Source: Mytilus galloprovincialis (taxonomy: Eukaryota > Mollusca > Bivalvia > Mytilida > Mytilidae). Taken from it: a stretch of DNA of 64,000 bases. The notes under the pieces are model-generated. The model was not told the DNA's origin. It ran no database searches and was given only the letters and a program-made list of their open reading frames with translations. Of the stretch, positions 47,600 to 60,100 are shown piece after piece. Position numbers and translations under genes: made by a program. Position 1 is the stretch's first letter. Each line of letters starts with the position of its first letter. Location: NCBI RefSeq assembly GCF_965363235.1, contig NC_134848.1:63864681-63928680 (forward strand), read 5' to 3'.

Positions 47600-48975
47600 A
47601 CGGGGCGCCGAATGGGACTCTTGTGGTTTTGTACTCAAAATTCAATTTTGTACGGACAAAAGTGACTTTTGTTCAACAAAAATAAGTTCAGTTTAACAAA
47701 ATTTGTATCATACTACAAATTTAAAATTTTGTCATACAAAATTATCTATCAGCGGACAAAAGTCACTTTTGTCATGACAAAATTCATTTTTGTTACACAG
47801 ACTTGAACTTTGTTACCTAATTTGAAAATTGGGCGACAAAAGTCAATTTTGTATTCAAATTAGTTTAGTTTGGTTTCTGTGAACTAATTTGCATACAAAA
47901 TCGACTTTTGTTACACAAAATTGACAAAAATGAATTTTGTCTCAACAAAATTGACAAAATTGACTTTTGTCTCAACAAAATTGACAAAATTGACTTTTGT
48001 CTCAACAAAATTGACAAAATTGAATTTTGTCTCAACAAAATTGACAAAATTGACTTTTGTCTCAACAAAATTGACAAAATTGACTTTTGTCTCAACAAAA
48101 TTGACAAAATTGACTTTTGTGAGACAAAATTGACTTTTGTCTCAACAAAATTGACAAAATTGACTTTTGTCTCAACAAAATTGACAAAATTGAATTTTGT
48201 CTCAACAAAATTGATTTTTGTCTCACGAAAGTCAATTTTGTCTCACGAAAGTCAATTTTGTCTCATAAAATTGACTTTTGTCTCAACAAAATTGACAAAA
48301 TTGACTTTTGTCTCAACAAAATTAACAAAATTGACTTTTGTCTCAACAAAATTAACAAAATTGACTTTTGTCTCAACAAAATTGATTTTTGTCTCAACAA
48401 AATTGACAAAATTGACTTTTGTCTCAACAAAATTAACAAAATTGACTTTTGTCTCAACAAAATTGACAAAATTGAATTTTGTCTCACAAAATTGAATTTT
48501 GTCTCACAAAATTGAATTTTGTCTCACAAAAATCAATTTTGTCTCACAAAAGTCAATTTTGTCTCACAAAAGTTAATTTTGTCTCACAAAAGTCAATTTT
48601 GTCTCACAAAAGTCAATTTTGTCTCACAAAAGTCAATTTTGTCTCACAAAATTGAATCTTACCTCACACAATTGACTTTTGTGATTTAATTTCCATATCA
48701 GGTAACAAAAGTCAATTTTGTATGCAAATATGTTTATATTTGCATACCTTTTAGACAAAATTGACTTTTGTCATGACAAATATGAATTTTGTCTACAAAA
48801 ATGAATTTTGTCATGACAAAAATTAATTTTGTCTACACAAATGAATTTTGTCATCACAAAATTGAAGTTCTCACAAAACAAGTCTGTAGCACATAGTTTT
48901 GTAAGACAAAAATGATTTTGTTATGACAGAATTGAATTTTGTACAAAACCACAAGAGTCCCATTCGGCGCCCCGT
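47600..48975. mobile_element. TIR element filled with a 30/20-bp tandem array
   Basis: Terminal inverted repeats start ACGGGGCGCCGAATGGGACT and are identical for about 36 bp (ending 'ggttttgtac'), then similar for some further bases. The heptamer AACATGT lies just outside both ends (47593-47599 and 48976-48982). Inside is an array: 30-bp units ('ttgacaaaattgacttttgt' plus 'ctcaacaaaa') over about 47920-48480, then 20-bp units ('gtctcacaaaagtcaatttt') in mostly inverted sense over about 48481-48650. Diverged single units lie on both sides. No transposase ORF. The 70- to 195-codon frames here are repeat artefacts. Confidence 0.88.
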
Positions 48976-49684
48976 AACATGTATTGATTTTTTGGAATTA
49001 TTTTTATACCATATGATAAAGTAACAACTACTAAAGTTAACTAATGAAATTTGTAATGAAAAATAAATGTTTAATTTTTTTTCTGAAAATCTTATACCCG
49101 CGAGCCTCCTTAAGTCTCAAATGACAAAATCGCAATAATAAACGCAATAATTTCTAAATTTACAGTAATTTGTTAAAAAGGTGTGAAATGACAGATTTAA
49201 ATCGGTAATTGGCAAAGTGACTATTGTAGATAAAAATTTTATTTCATGACAAGCAATAGATAAAATGTTGACCAACAAAAACTAAATATATGAAAACATA
49301 ATATTTCAAAAATTACATAGAACAAAACATGAACCAGACGAATTCCACTGAAAAACAAGTCTTAGTAGTTGCTGAATATCACATATAAAAATTTCTTGTA
49401 CCATTCAAATCATGTAAGTACTGAAGAACTGGCTTAACTTGACTGATAGCATCCTTCTGAATGGGCAGTGGCAATGACCAAGTGACGGTAATGTATGTAA
49501 GTACAGCAGAAAAATGTTTTTAGAATAATCTTCACTGGGTATCGTTAGAGCTTGACTTTTGGAATAAAATTAAGGATTTAAGGATGTAGGTGAGGGAGGG
49601 TTCTGCAGCTTATTATATATGGTAGATGTTGTGATATATCCTCATTTGTGCACTTAATCTTAATTATGAATTTATCTTTAACAG

Positions 49685-49757
49685 GTACTTCGTCATTTTA
49701 AGAATATTCATATTGAAGGAGTGGAATTAGAAAACATGGGACAAGCAAGAAGTTTAG
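49685..49757 (+). CDS. CEMIP/TMEM2-like exon b
   Basis: A 73-nt exon with acceptor 'tatctttaacag' and donor TTTAG|gtaggt. It starts in phase 0, matching exon a, and encodes VLRHFKNIHIEGVELENMGQ then ARSL plus one G. The EGVELENMGQ motif corresponds to the family's (A/H)LEGTELKHMGQ, which in CEMIP is followed within a few residues by YPIHFH. That next segment is not encoded downstream in any piece I can find. Phase and order support membership in the same gene as exon a. Confidence 0.83.
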
Positions 49758-50550
49758 GTAGGTAACATAAACCTAAATATCAATTAGTTCAAATCCTAAA
49801 AGTTATTGTAATTAAGTTTAATGTTCAATGTTGTGTTCACTGGCACAATTATTATAAAACTACTTTTCTTCCTCACCCTTCCATGGAATACTTTATTGGA
49901 ATATATTCACTTCAAAAACTTGAGTAACAACATGAATGATATATACATGTTTTTGAAACATTGAATGGTAATTTTTCCTTTGGTCATTGAATGAGTTAAC
50001 CTTTGCTATTTTTAAAGGTGTGTATTAACAAATGCACTAAATATTTATGTGGTCAACTACAATATGCTACAATAAAACACAATCGAAAGTTTCCAAGTAG
50101 GGAAAACATCGAACATAGTATACTTTTTTAATGCTTTATAATAAATATTGTACTTAAGTTCAAGCTGCTCGTTTCTGTGTGTACTTTGTATAGTTTGTCT
50201 TGTTTGTCTCAATGTCCTTTTCGTTTTCTCTGACGCGATTTAAGCCTATTGATTCAATTTCTCTTGTCACCCTTTTTGACACTTTTCAAATAATGCATTA
50301 TCTTCAGTAGTGCTAGAATTCATAATAAATTGAGAAATGGACAAATGAATTACAGTGTATAGACACACTAAAAAAGAAACATCACACGGACAAGAAAACA
50401 TTATTCATTTAGAGTCGATGTTGTTTATTCTTGTTGTTCTGAATAATATTTTAATGTGTATTGATATGTTATATGACACATATATATAATGATTAAAATA
50501 TACAACAACAAATGATGTGTGAACTAATTCTTTTCATCTACATCTATACC

Positions 50551-53500
50551 ATGGAGAAATGTATTGTGTGCCTAAAAGATGACCACCCAACAACGCTGAT
50601 CAAATTGCGACAAAAAGGATGTCTTGGAATCATCAAAGCTAGCCAGGAAAGAGGAGACTGTTTGTCCGCATCAGAGGGTAATTTTGTCCATCAACTCTGC
50701 AGGAAAACATATACCAATCCAAATGACATAAAGAAATACAAAAAAGAAAAACTTGTTCTGAGAGAAATAAATACAAATACTCCAAAATTACGATCAAAGT
50801 CCCATTTTGATTTTAAACATCATTGTTTATTCTGTGGAAATGAAGCAACGGACTCAAAGAAAAAAGACAAAAATGTATTTCAGGTTCGAACTGATGATTT
50901 TGATAGTCGCATACAAGATGCTTGTGATCTCCGAAATGATGATTGGGCAGCCGAGGTACGCGAAAGACTGGAGAGCGTAAGCGACCTCCATGCAGCGGAT
51001 GCTGTTTATCACCAGGCATGTAGTGTCAACTTCCGCACGTGCAAAAATACTCCTGTATTCCGTTCTCCAATATCACCAGACGCAAAGCCTGAAAACAAAA
51101 GAGGAAGGCCAGCTTTGCAAGAAGACGGCTTCTACAAAATAGTCGACTTCCTTAAACATCATGACGACGAACAGATTTCTATATCAGATCTTGTTGAAAA
51201 AATGGACGAAATGTGTGATGGAAATGCTTATAGCCAGATGTATTTAAAGAACAGATTGAAGCAACATTTTGGAGACGAAATCATTATTACAGACATACCA
51301 GGTAGAAAAAGTGTTGTAACTCTACGAGAAACCGTGACTTGTATTCTCCAGGACTATTACCAGAGACCAAGCAATTTAAATCCAGATGACGAAAAGAGAG
51401 CTTTGATCAGAGCAGCTGCCAAACTGATAAAAAGCGACATCCGATCTGTAGATACCACAAAGTCTATCTATCCAACTCCAGCCAACATTGCATCAGTTGA
51501 TAATAATCTATCATACTTACTCGAAAGCCTGCTGTTATTCCTTTCTAATATATTTTCTGAGAAAGACCCATCAGTGAAAATAGCTTCCATAGGACAAGCA
51601 GTAATGCAAGCCTCGCGACCTCGAGCACTTATAACACCACTTCAACTCGGTCTAGGAGTACAGGTGCATCACAACTTCGCTTCACGATTTCTTGTGTCCA
51701 CATTGAACAGCTTAGGATTTTGTTCCTCATACTATGAAGTCCAGAAGTTTGAATCAAGTGCTGCAGCTGTACAAGGAGTTGACCTTCCAGGTGATATAAG
51801 CAACAGCTTTGTACTATTTGTAGCAGATAACTTTGACCACAACACAAGAACGATAGATGGCCTCAACACTTTTCATGGCATGGGCATAATAGCTGGAATT
51901 ACGCCTGGTACGAAGAGAACACAACCCATTCCTAGAATAGCTTTTTCTACTGATGAAATAAAGGCATTAGCAAAGATAGAGATCAAATATTACAAACCTC
52001 AATCAGATCGTATGGCTGAATTAAGTTATGCTGAGTTGAAAAACCTAAACACATTGGATAAGACTTTCCGTCTTGATCTGCTGTCGGTTATTGTTTGGCC
52101 TTTAAAGTATCCAATACCAATGTGGTCTGGCTTCATGCAGATGGTTCAGATGGGAGACTACCCAGGAAAATCATCAGTTTCATTCCTGCCTATGATAGAT
52201 TTGAATGCTTCGGACATGACATGTATTTATTCTACATTGAACTTCGTCGCCAACCAAGCAAAGCGTTATGACATAACAGCGATCTTAACTTTTGATCAAC
52301 CTCTGTATTGGAAAGCCTTATCAATTGTTGAAAACGAAAATCCAGGAAGCACCTTGAAGTCGATGGTTTTACGATTAGGACCATTCCACACAGAGATGAG
52401 CTTCCTCGGCTCAATAGGAAATCTTATGAGTAATACTGGTTTGAAAGAGATGTTAGAACTCATATACACTCCGAATGCCGTCACGCATATCCTTAGCGGA
52501 AAAGCTGTAGCTAGAGCTTTTAGAGGTCACATGTTGGTGGATACAGCACTTTATTGTTTGTTGATTGCAGATATATTTAATATTGACGTATCTAAACTTT
52601 TGGAAGAACCCAATTCAACCCTTGAAACAACTGAAATGAAGGAAATTGATGAATTATATTCTCAATTATCCTCTGGAGAGCTGTCAGCTTCAGAAGCGGG
52701 TGAATCGGACATCTTGAAAAACCTAGAAGCAACGGTCCGGAGAAAAACTGAAATTTTAAAGCAAAGTCGTACAGCAAAGTTGTGGCTGCAATATTCAGAA
52801 ATGGTCCAGGTTTTAAGACAATTTATCAAAGCAGAGAGAACCGGAAACTGGCCTCTTCATTTGCAAAGCAACCAAGAAATGTTGCCTTTTTTGGCAGCAT
52901 CTGGACATAATCTGTTCACGAAAACAGCATACGTCTACTTAATGACAATGCAATCTTTAGACGAAGACCATCCTGATGTTTATGCTAATTTTATCAATGG
53001 GAATCATGTCATCAGACGCAGCAATAGGTATACTGGGCTGGAATATCTTCAGATTTATTTATAGAACAAGTTCTAATGAGAAGTGTGAAAACAGCGGGTG
53101 GATTGACGAGAGGTCGAGGAATGACTGAAAGCCAGCGTTCCCTTTGGCTTATGTCCATGCCAGTATGTGCTGAGATCAAACAAGCTATGCAGGATTTGTC
53201 CGGAGTAGGATACTTTTCTAGTGAACAACACAAAGACGAAACACATGCAAGACAAAAAAAGGACACTAACGACATTCAAACTCTTCTTACATTCTTGAAA
53301 AGTCGTAATCCATTCATTGATTCAGAGGTAGACCGTTCACTACGAAACATTGAGACAGGAGTAGTAGCTGATAAAACCGTGAATGTGGATGATGCCAAAA
53401 AGGTTGGGACTTCCATTCTACAAGAACTAGTAGGAAAGAATATAGCTGACCACACATTTAAGAGAAAGAAACAAGCCATTACGCTTGGCAACAAAGTTCA

Positions 53501-55175
53501 GGCAAAACTTGACGGCGAACCTCTTAGAATAGATTCACAGCTCCTTTTTCAGAGATGCACCACTGCTGCACATGGTATTTTCGAAGATATTTCAGAGATA
53601 TTTCAATTTGAATTATGTGGAGTTCCTTCATCAATATTTGAAACCACTGGCCTTCCAAGAGAGCCTCAAAAATCAACCCTTGCCGAATATATGTGGAATT
53701 TGACTGGACTTAAACCAAAAGCACCAACAGAAACCCACTTTGTACTTGATGGTGGTTCTCTTATACACCGTTTACCATGGACAAAAGGAGCTACAGTTGA
53801 CACCATATGTATGACTTACGTCAATTATGTTAAAAATCACTATACAGATGCAACTGTTGTGTTTGACGGATATCCATCAGTTCCAACTACAAAAGACGTT
53901 ACTCATTTCAGACGTACTAAAGGAATCATATCTCCAAAAGTCAATTTTAACAATGCCACACCAATCAAAACAAAAAAAGACGAATTTCTTTCAAATTCAG
54001 AAAATAAACAGCACTTTAGGCAGCAACCATTTGATTTTCTGGGGGGGGGGGGGGGGCTATGGTTTTTTTTTTCTGGACAAATTTTTTTTTTCGCCTGCGG
54101 CGAAAAACAATCTATTTTTTTCGCGACAAGTCGAAAACAATTTTTTTCTTTCAATTTTAGCATTACATATAGTGGCAGCTGAGGGTGAAACTAACAATTT
54201 TTTTTTTCTCAGAATCAAAAACAAATTATTTTTTTCTCCAAAAACTGGAAACAAACTTTTTTTTCCAAAAAAAACCATAGCCCCCCAGAAAATCAAATGG
54301 TTGCTGCCTTATCAATACCCTTGGAGAAAAACTTAAGGACGGACATGTTCAAGTTATCCATGCAGAAGATGATGCTGATCTAAAGATTGTGCTTACAGCA
54401 ATAGAAAAGTCGAAACAACATACAACTACCGTCATAGGAGAGGACACTGACCTACTCATACTGCTCTGTTATCATTCAAAAGATGCTATAAACAAGATTT
54501 ACTTCAAATCAGAAGCCAAGCAAAACACTCACAAAATAAAGATTTGGGACATAACAGAGACAAGGAGAAAAATTGGACCACTTGTTTGCAATATTTTGCC
54601 ATTCATTCACGCCTTTAGCGGATGCGACACAACATCTCGAATTTTTGGTCAAGGCAAGGGCACGGTTTTCAAGAAAATAAGTACTAACCTTAAATTACAA
54701 GATCATGCAGCTGTCTTTTACCAGGAGTCCAATGTTGAGAGCATTCATAAAGCAGGAGAACAAATGTTTGTTGCATTATATGGAGGGTTACAAGATGTTG
54801 AAACATTAGATATGCTGCGTTACAGAATATTCGCCTCCAAAGTTTGGAAATATATATGTACAAGTGCACACTCTCCCACCAACATCTGACGCTGCTAAGC
54901 TACATTACATGAGAGTTTATCATCAAACCCAAGTTTGGATTGGGAAAGGTGATAAATTAGATCCAAAGGACTGGGGTTGGCATGTTGAGGACAATAAATT
55001 GCTTCCAATTAGAGCAATACTACCACCGGCTCCCGAAAAGCTTCTTAGGATAATCAGATGTAATTGCAAATTGAATTGTGACACAAAAAGATGCTCCTGT
55101 CGTAAACACGGAATAGACTGCATGTTCCCCAGCATGTGGGGAATGTCGGGGAATGAATTGTTCAAATACAAGTAA
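50551..55175 (+). pseudogene. Intronless zinc-motif / FEN-like nuclease family gene, disrupted
   Basis: Open from ATG 50551 (context taccATGG), about 1,440 codons overall without introns. N-terminus: two Cys/His clusters (CIVC...HQLC near residues 4-52; HHCLFCG...HQAC near 90-160). Residues 426-445 carry DNFDHN...FHGMG, a signature I recall from large invertebrate families of unknown function. The later part resembles a FEN/XPG (PIN-like) nuclease: VVFDGYPS...HFRR before the MITE, VIGEDTDLLILL and HAFSGCDTTS..FGQGKG after it. The C-terminus is a Cys-rich motif (CNCKLNCDTKRCSCRKHGI). Lesions: a TA duplication at 53029-53032 causes a frameshift; a MITE at 54019-54308; a further +1 shift near 54850-54860. 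Function unknown; possibly transposon-derived. Confidence 0.75.
54019..54308. mobile_element. GGCAGCAACC MITE inserted in the FEN-like gene
   Basis: Ends GGCAGCAACC and GGTTGCTGCC, TTA on both sides (54016-54018 and 54309-54311). Reading across the site with element and one TTA removed keeps the frame, so the coding sequence was uninterrupted before insertion. It splits the nuclease-like region between the DG..RR and GEDTD motifs. It contains a run of about 14 G. Confidence 0.92.
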
Positions 55176-56020
55176 CATTACAGAAGCCGATGAACTTGAC
55201 GACATGTGAATGCATCAATATGCATGTACATTGCAGAGACATTTAACTATACATTAGGAAGACTTATATCAAAATTGTCTGTTTTTTGGTTAAATTAAAA
55301 CAAAATCTAATATTTTCAAAGATAAATTTTTCAGAAATTGTATTTACCATTCTAATACTTTTACATAAAAACAAAAGTAACCAAGTAAAAACAAAGTAAT
55401 CAATTATTGAACAGTTTAGGCAATTTATAATATTAATTCAATGACTGTTGTAACAAATCTAACATTAATACATTTTATTTAGAAATTTATTTCATTTTTT
55501 TTTTGGGGGGAGGGTAATTTTGGGCTAATTTCGATGATAGATAAATAGATTTTCCTTAAAACAACTGTTTGTTTTCTTTTTTCTATTCGCAAATAATTGT
55601 AAATAATTGTGTTTAATGTTTTTACTTTAAAGCTGCCTTCAAAATAAAACGTTTGAAAACAGCCATATATGAATCTCAAACATATCGGGTTTTTTGGCAT
55701 TTTTTTGTGATTTTATCATTAAAAGGGATAATTCTACCAATAAATTCTAACTTTGGATTGTAAATTTTACATCGGAAATGTTCTTTGTAGTTATTTTAGT
55801 CATCTTAATTCGTTTTTGAGATTTGATTGGCTAACATAGTGCCAAAATTTCGATTTTCAAAATTTTTTCACAATTTTCCTCGATTTTTTGTTAAAATCAA
55901 TGTTTTTAGCCCAAAATGGTGATTTCCGATCATACGATTTTTCTAGACTTTTCATATATGATTGTGTCATGCTTTGGTATTATAAAACTGTTGAAATCAT
56001 TTCTGTTGCAATTTGTTTAG
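55176..56020 (+). other. AT-rich sequence downstream of the pseudogene
   Basis: No reading frame of note. A possible poly(A) signal AATAAA lies at 55739-55744. A run of T followed by G ('tttttttttggggggagg') is at 55497. The 86-codon frame at 55888 overlaps the true exon at 56021 in another frame. Confidence 0.5.
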
Positions 56021-56156
56021 ATTTATGCAATATTTGCCGTAGACAGACTAGACTATATAGCCGACCTTACAAATGTGTATTACCCTCAAACTATGCCAAT
56101 AGATCCTTCCAACCCCTTGTCAGAAGAAGATCCAGTATACATTGTTAAACAGACAT
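56021..56156 (+). CDS. CEMIP/TMEM2-like exon c
   Basis: A 136-nt segment with acceptor 'gcaatttgtttag' and strong donor AGACAT|gtaagt. In phase 0 it reads IYAIFAVDRLDYIADLTNVY then YPQTMPIDPSNPLSEEDPVY and IVKQT plus one T. Joined to exon d it continues as C-WKNRFMNSWVRGG. The combined stretch fits CEMIP's YSPHQDADPL..REPAI..FIAYKNQDHGAWLRGG. An in-frame TAG immediately before the exon start supports a splice acceptor there. Recognised mainly through its perfect phase and continuity with exon d. Confidence 0.75.
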
Positions 56157-56186
56157 GTAAGTGCATAGTTACAGTAAATAAATAAA

Positions 56187-56760
56187 ATGTTATCACAGAG
56201 ATATGTTTTGCCTTTTTGTAATCTTGATTATGCAAATGTTGAAATCAAAATGGCAATACTTAAGATTCTTACACAGAGATATGTTTTGCCTTTTTGTAAT
56301 CTTGATTATGCAAATGTTGAAATCAAAATAGCAATACTTAAGATTCTTACACAGAGATATGTTTTGCCTTTTTGTAATCTTGATTATGCAAATGTTGAAA
56401 TCAAAATGGCAATACTTAAAATTCTTACACAGAGATATGTTTCGCCTTTTTGTAATCTTGATTATGCAAATGTTGAAATCAAAATAGCAATACTTAAGAT
56501 TCTTACACAGAGATATGTTTTGCCTTTTTGTAATCTTGATTATGCAAATGTTGAAATCAAAATGGCAATACTTAAGATTCTTACACAGAGATATGTTTTG
56601 CCTTTTTGTAATCTTGATTATGCAAATGTTGAAATCAAAATAGTAATACTTAAGATTCTTACACAGAGATATGTTTTGCCTTTTTGTAATCTTGATTATG
56701 CAAATGTTGAAATCAAAATAGCAATTATACTTAAGATTCTTACACAAATTATGCAAATAT
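56187..56760. repeat. 78-bp tandem repeat, 7 copies
   Basis: Seven nearly identical 78-bp units ('acagagatatgttttgcctttttgtaatc...' ) begin near 56196 at 78-bp steps; the last ends with a small insertion ('attatactt'). As 78 is a multiple of three and stops are absent, both strands stay open (194 and 233 codons), but no start, splice or homology supports coding. It begins 30 bp after the donor of exon c. Confidence 0.9.
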
Positions 56761-57123
56761 TCAGTCAATGAACCATAAATGAGTAACATGGCTAAACAAT
56801 CTCCATGTAAATGAGATGTGCCAATGCTAATACAACTGCATACCAAATACCATTGACTAATTATGAGTCTTTCCCAAGACCTAAATACAAACATTAACTT
56901 GTAAACTATGTAAAAGTTTCAAGGTCAGTGAACCATGAAAAGGGGGTGGGGCTATATAATTTCCATGGAATCAATACTTGCAATACAAACATTAACTTGT
57001 AAATTATGTAAAAGTTTCAAAGTCAATAAACCATGAAGAGGGGTGAAGGCTATATAATCTCCATGAAAACAATACTTATTTTAAATTTGCATACCAAATA
57101 TCATAGACTTAATATTAACACTG
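56761..57123. repeat. Low-copy repeat flank of the hAT-like element
   Basis: 'gtaaaagtttcaaggtcagtgaaccatgaaaagggggtggggctatataatttccatgg' recurs imperfectly at about 56907, 57007, 60490 and 60625. The same family lies on both sides of the hAT block, so the hAT element inserted into an existing repeat array. Confidence 0.6.
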
Positions 57124-60100
57124 CAAGGCCGTAGCTACCATTGAGGCAAGTGAGGCAATTGCCTCACTAAAATTTCGACACTGATTATTTTTTTTTATAC
57201 ATATATATAAATATAATAGTCATTTGTTGTTCTGTCTCAACCTTAATTTCTATAACTTGTCATCATTAGTTTTAAACTATTCTTCCTGGATATAACTAAG
57301 CATCTCAACGGGTGATGTTTCTCGATTACATTAACCTATAGTAACGATAATCATCATGGATCTTGAGTTAAAAACAGGCTCTTGCAGAAAAAGGAAAAGC
57401 GACACTGAAGGTAAAGAAGGAACAATATCTAGTAAACTATTTTTTTTTTTGACAGAGTCTGAGTATAGCATATAACTTCATTAGAACAATCAAAAAACGA
57501 TAAGTAGACTGACAAATACAGTACTGGTCTTCGGAAGGGGGCAGTCCTGTCTGCGTATTCATTTCTCCGTTTCAACAACTTTTGACAAATCAAGTACTGG
57601 GCATCGCAAGGGGGCAGTCCTGTCTGCGTATTCATTTCACGAACTTTAAACTTTCTCTTTACAGATAAATGAAATATAAATAATATGAAACATGAATGCA
57701 TGGATTTGTTATTATCCATGTTTCTTTAACCTTAAAAATTGAAAGAATATCCCATATTCCAATTTGATATTATTGAGGAATGGTAGAACCTTTAACACAG
57801 GATTTTGTCTTTACTTATTCGGGACTACGGAATTTCGTCTCTTTATATTCGGGGTTTCGGAATCAGACACCCCCAAACCCTAAACCCTAAATTTATAGAT
57901 TCTGGAACTAAAATACCACCAACTATTTCCAGAAATAATTTGAAATACGGAACTACATGTACAAACGTCAAAAAATCCATTCCAATTCTCCTGTACCCAT
58001 ATATACTTACTCTATAGATAGAATCATATACATGTATCTTATCTCATTCTATCCCTAGTTTGTCTACTCTTTGTCAGCATAAAAGCGAGTTTAATATTTT
58101 GTAACTGCGACTGTATGATGGTGCTTACTGGAAAGCTTATTTCCCATTTGCAAACAAAACTGTTAATACCGATGCTGCTACCAGATTGCCAAGGCCGTAG
58201 CTAGGCATCTTATTTTAGTGAGGCAAAATAATTGAGCCGAGCGAAGCGAAGCGAAATTTTTTTTGGAGGGTATGTAATGAATGGTGCAAAATCCTGCATT
58301 CTAGGCATTTTTAGAGAGTTTGATAATGTTTTGAATTTGGACACATTTTATATAAATTTTTCATTTTTTTAGACTTTTACCAAGGATTTGTATGTAGTTT
58401 ACTATACAAATCCTTGCTTTTACTAACACCAAATTTTTAACAACTTTATTTAAATTTATATGTAAGATAATCATCCAAATATCACTGATTTGAGTCTGCT
58501 GCCAGAACATAGAACAAACATCGATTCAGTAGAGTTTTCCAAAGTTTTATATGGCCGGTTCAGTCAAATCGTTTCAGAATCATACTTTGGTCTGCTGATA
58601 TCCTTATCGCGATTAACATGGAGCATGGCAAGACCGCACAATCTCTCGCCACTCATGCATGCTCTTTTCCAAGTTTTCAGTTGTTTCAGGGCAGTCTGTG
58701 TTTCTAAAGGTAGCACATCATCATCAACACAATGATCAATGTCTTCTTCCAATTCCTTCTCCATCAGCAATCTGGTAGCAGCATCGGTATTAACAGTTTT
58801 GTTTGCAAATGGGAAATAAGCTTTCCAGTAAGCACCATCATACAGTCGCAGTTACAAAATATTAAACTCGCTTTTATGCTGACAAAGAGTAGACAAACTA
58901 GGGATAGAATGAGATAAGATACATGTATATGATTCTATCTATAGAGTAAGTATATATGGGTACAGGAGAATTGGAATGGATTTTTTGACGTTTGTACATG
59001 TAGTTCCGTATTTCAAATTATTTCTGGAAATAGTTGGTGGTATTTTAGTTCCAGAATCTATAAATTTAGGGTTTAGGGTTTGGGGGTGTCTGATTCCGAA
59101 ACCCCGAATATAAAGAGACGAAATTCCGTAGTCCCGAATAAGTAAAGACAAAATCCTGTGTTAAAGGTTCTACCATTCCTCAATAATATCAAATTGGAAT
59201 ATGGGATATTCTTTCAATTTTTAAGGTTAAAGAAACATGGATAATAACAAATCCATGCATTCATGTTTCATATTATTTATATTTCATTTATCTGTAAAGA
59301 GAAAGTTTAAAGTTCGTGAAATGAATACGCAGACAGGACTGCCCCCTTGCGATGCCCAGTACTTGATTTGTCAAAAGTTGTTGAAACGGAGAAATGAATA
59401 CGCAGACAGGACTGCCCCCTTCCGAAGACCAGTACTGTATTTGTCAGTCTACTTATCGTTTTTTGATTGTTCTAATGAAGTTATATGCTATACTCAGACT
59501 CTGTCAAAAAAAAAATAGTTTACTAGATATTGTTCCTTCTTTACCTTCAGTGTCGCTTTTCCTTTTTCTGCAAGAGCCTGTTTTTAACTCAAGATCCATG
59601 ATGATTATCGTTACTATAGGTTAATGTAATCGAGAAACATCACCCGTTGAGATGCTTAGTTATATCCAGGAAGAATAGTTTAAAACTAATGATGACAAGT
59701 TATAGAAATTAAGGTTGAGACAGAACAACAAATGACTATTATATTTATATATATGTATAAAAAAAAATAATCAGTGTCGAAATTTTAGTGAGGCAATTGC
59801 CTCACTTGCCTCAATGGTAGCTACGGCCTTGATTGCTGATGGAGAAGGAATTGGAAGAAGACATTGATCATTGTGTTGATGATGATGTGCTACCTTTAGA
59901 AACACAGACTGCCCTGAAACAACTGAAAACTTGGAAAAGAGCATGCATGAGTGGCGAGAGATTGTGCGGTCTTGCCATGCTCCATGTTAATCGCGATAAG
60001 GATATCAGCAGACCAAAGTATGATTCTGAAACGATTTGACTGAACCGGCCATATAAAACTTTGGAAAACTCTACTGAATCGATGTTTGTTCTATGTTCTG

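Larger units (their letters stand above)
46411..49684 (+). other. CEMIP-like intron a
   Basis: Holds a truncated GGCAGCAACC MITE (46603-46801) and the 1.38-kb array-bearing TIR element (47600-48975). Flanking AT-rich sequence includes 'atataggtcacc' stretches like those near 22870, suggesting an older interspersed repeat into which the TIR element inserted. Confidence 0.65.
49758..56020 (+). other. CEMIP-like interval lacking expected exons
   Basis: Between exons b and c the family needs about 200 more residues (the YPIHFH region onward). 49758-50500 and 55180-56020 are AT-rich and show no exon with suitable phase. 50551-55175 is taken by the intronless FEN-like pseudogene. Exon b ends in phase 1 and exon c begins in phase 0, so they cannot be joined directly. 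Confidence 0.6.

Noticed and set aside
47865..48515. Long repetitive open frames (up to 195 codons) on both strands
   Set aside because: They are translations of the 30-bp array in different frames; no start context, splice sites or homology.
47920..48660. CRISPR-like direct repeat array
   Set aside because: Units are contiguous with no unique spacers and the genome is eukaryotic; it is a minisatellite within a TIR element.
56187..56894. 194- and 233-codon frames across the 78-bp repeat
   Set aside because: Open because the unit is 78 bp and stop-free in both senses; no independent evidence of coding.
57883..57900. Telomere-like 'ccctaaaccctaaa'
   Set aside because: Only about two units, present in both copies of the hAT-like element; internal sequence by chance.
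57429..59518. Matched 70-96 codon frames in both hAT copies
   Set aside because: They are identical because the two copies are identical; mostly antisense or internal to the element and unlike any transposase region.
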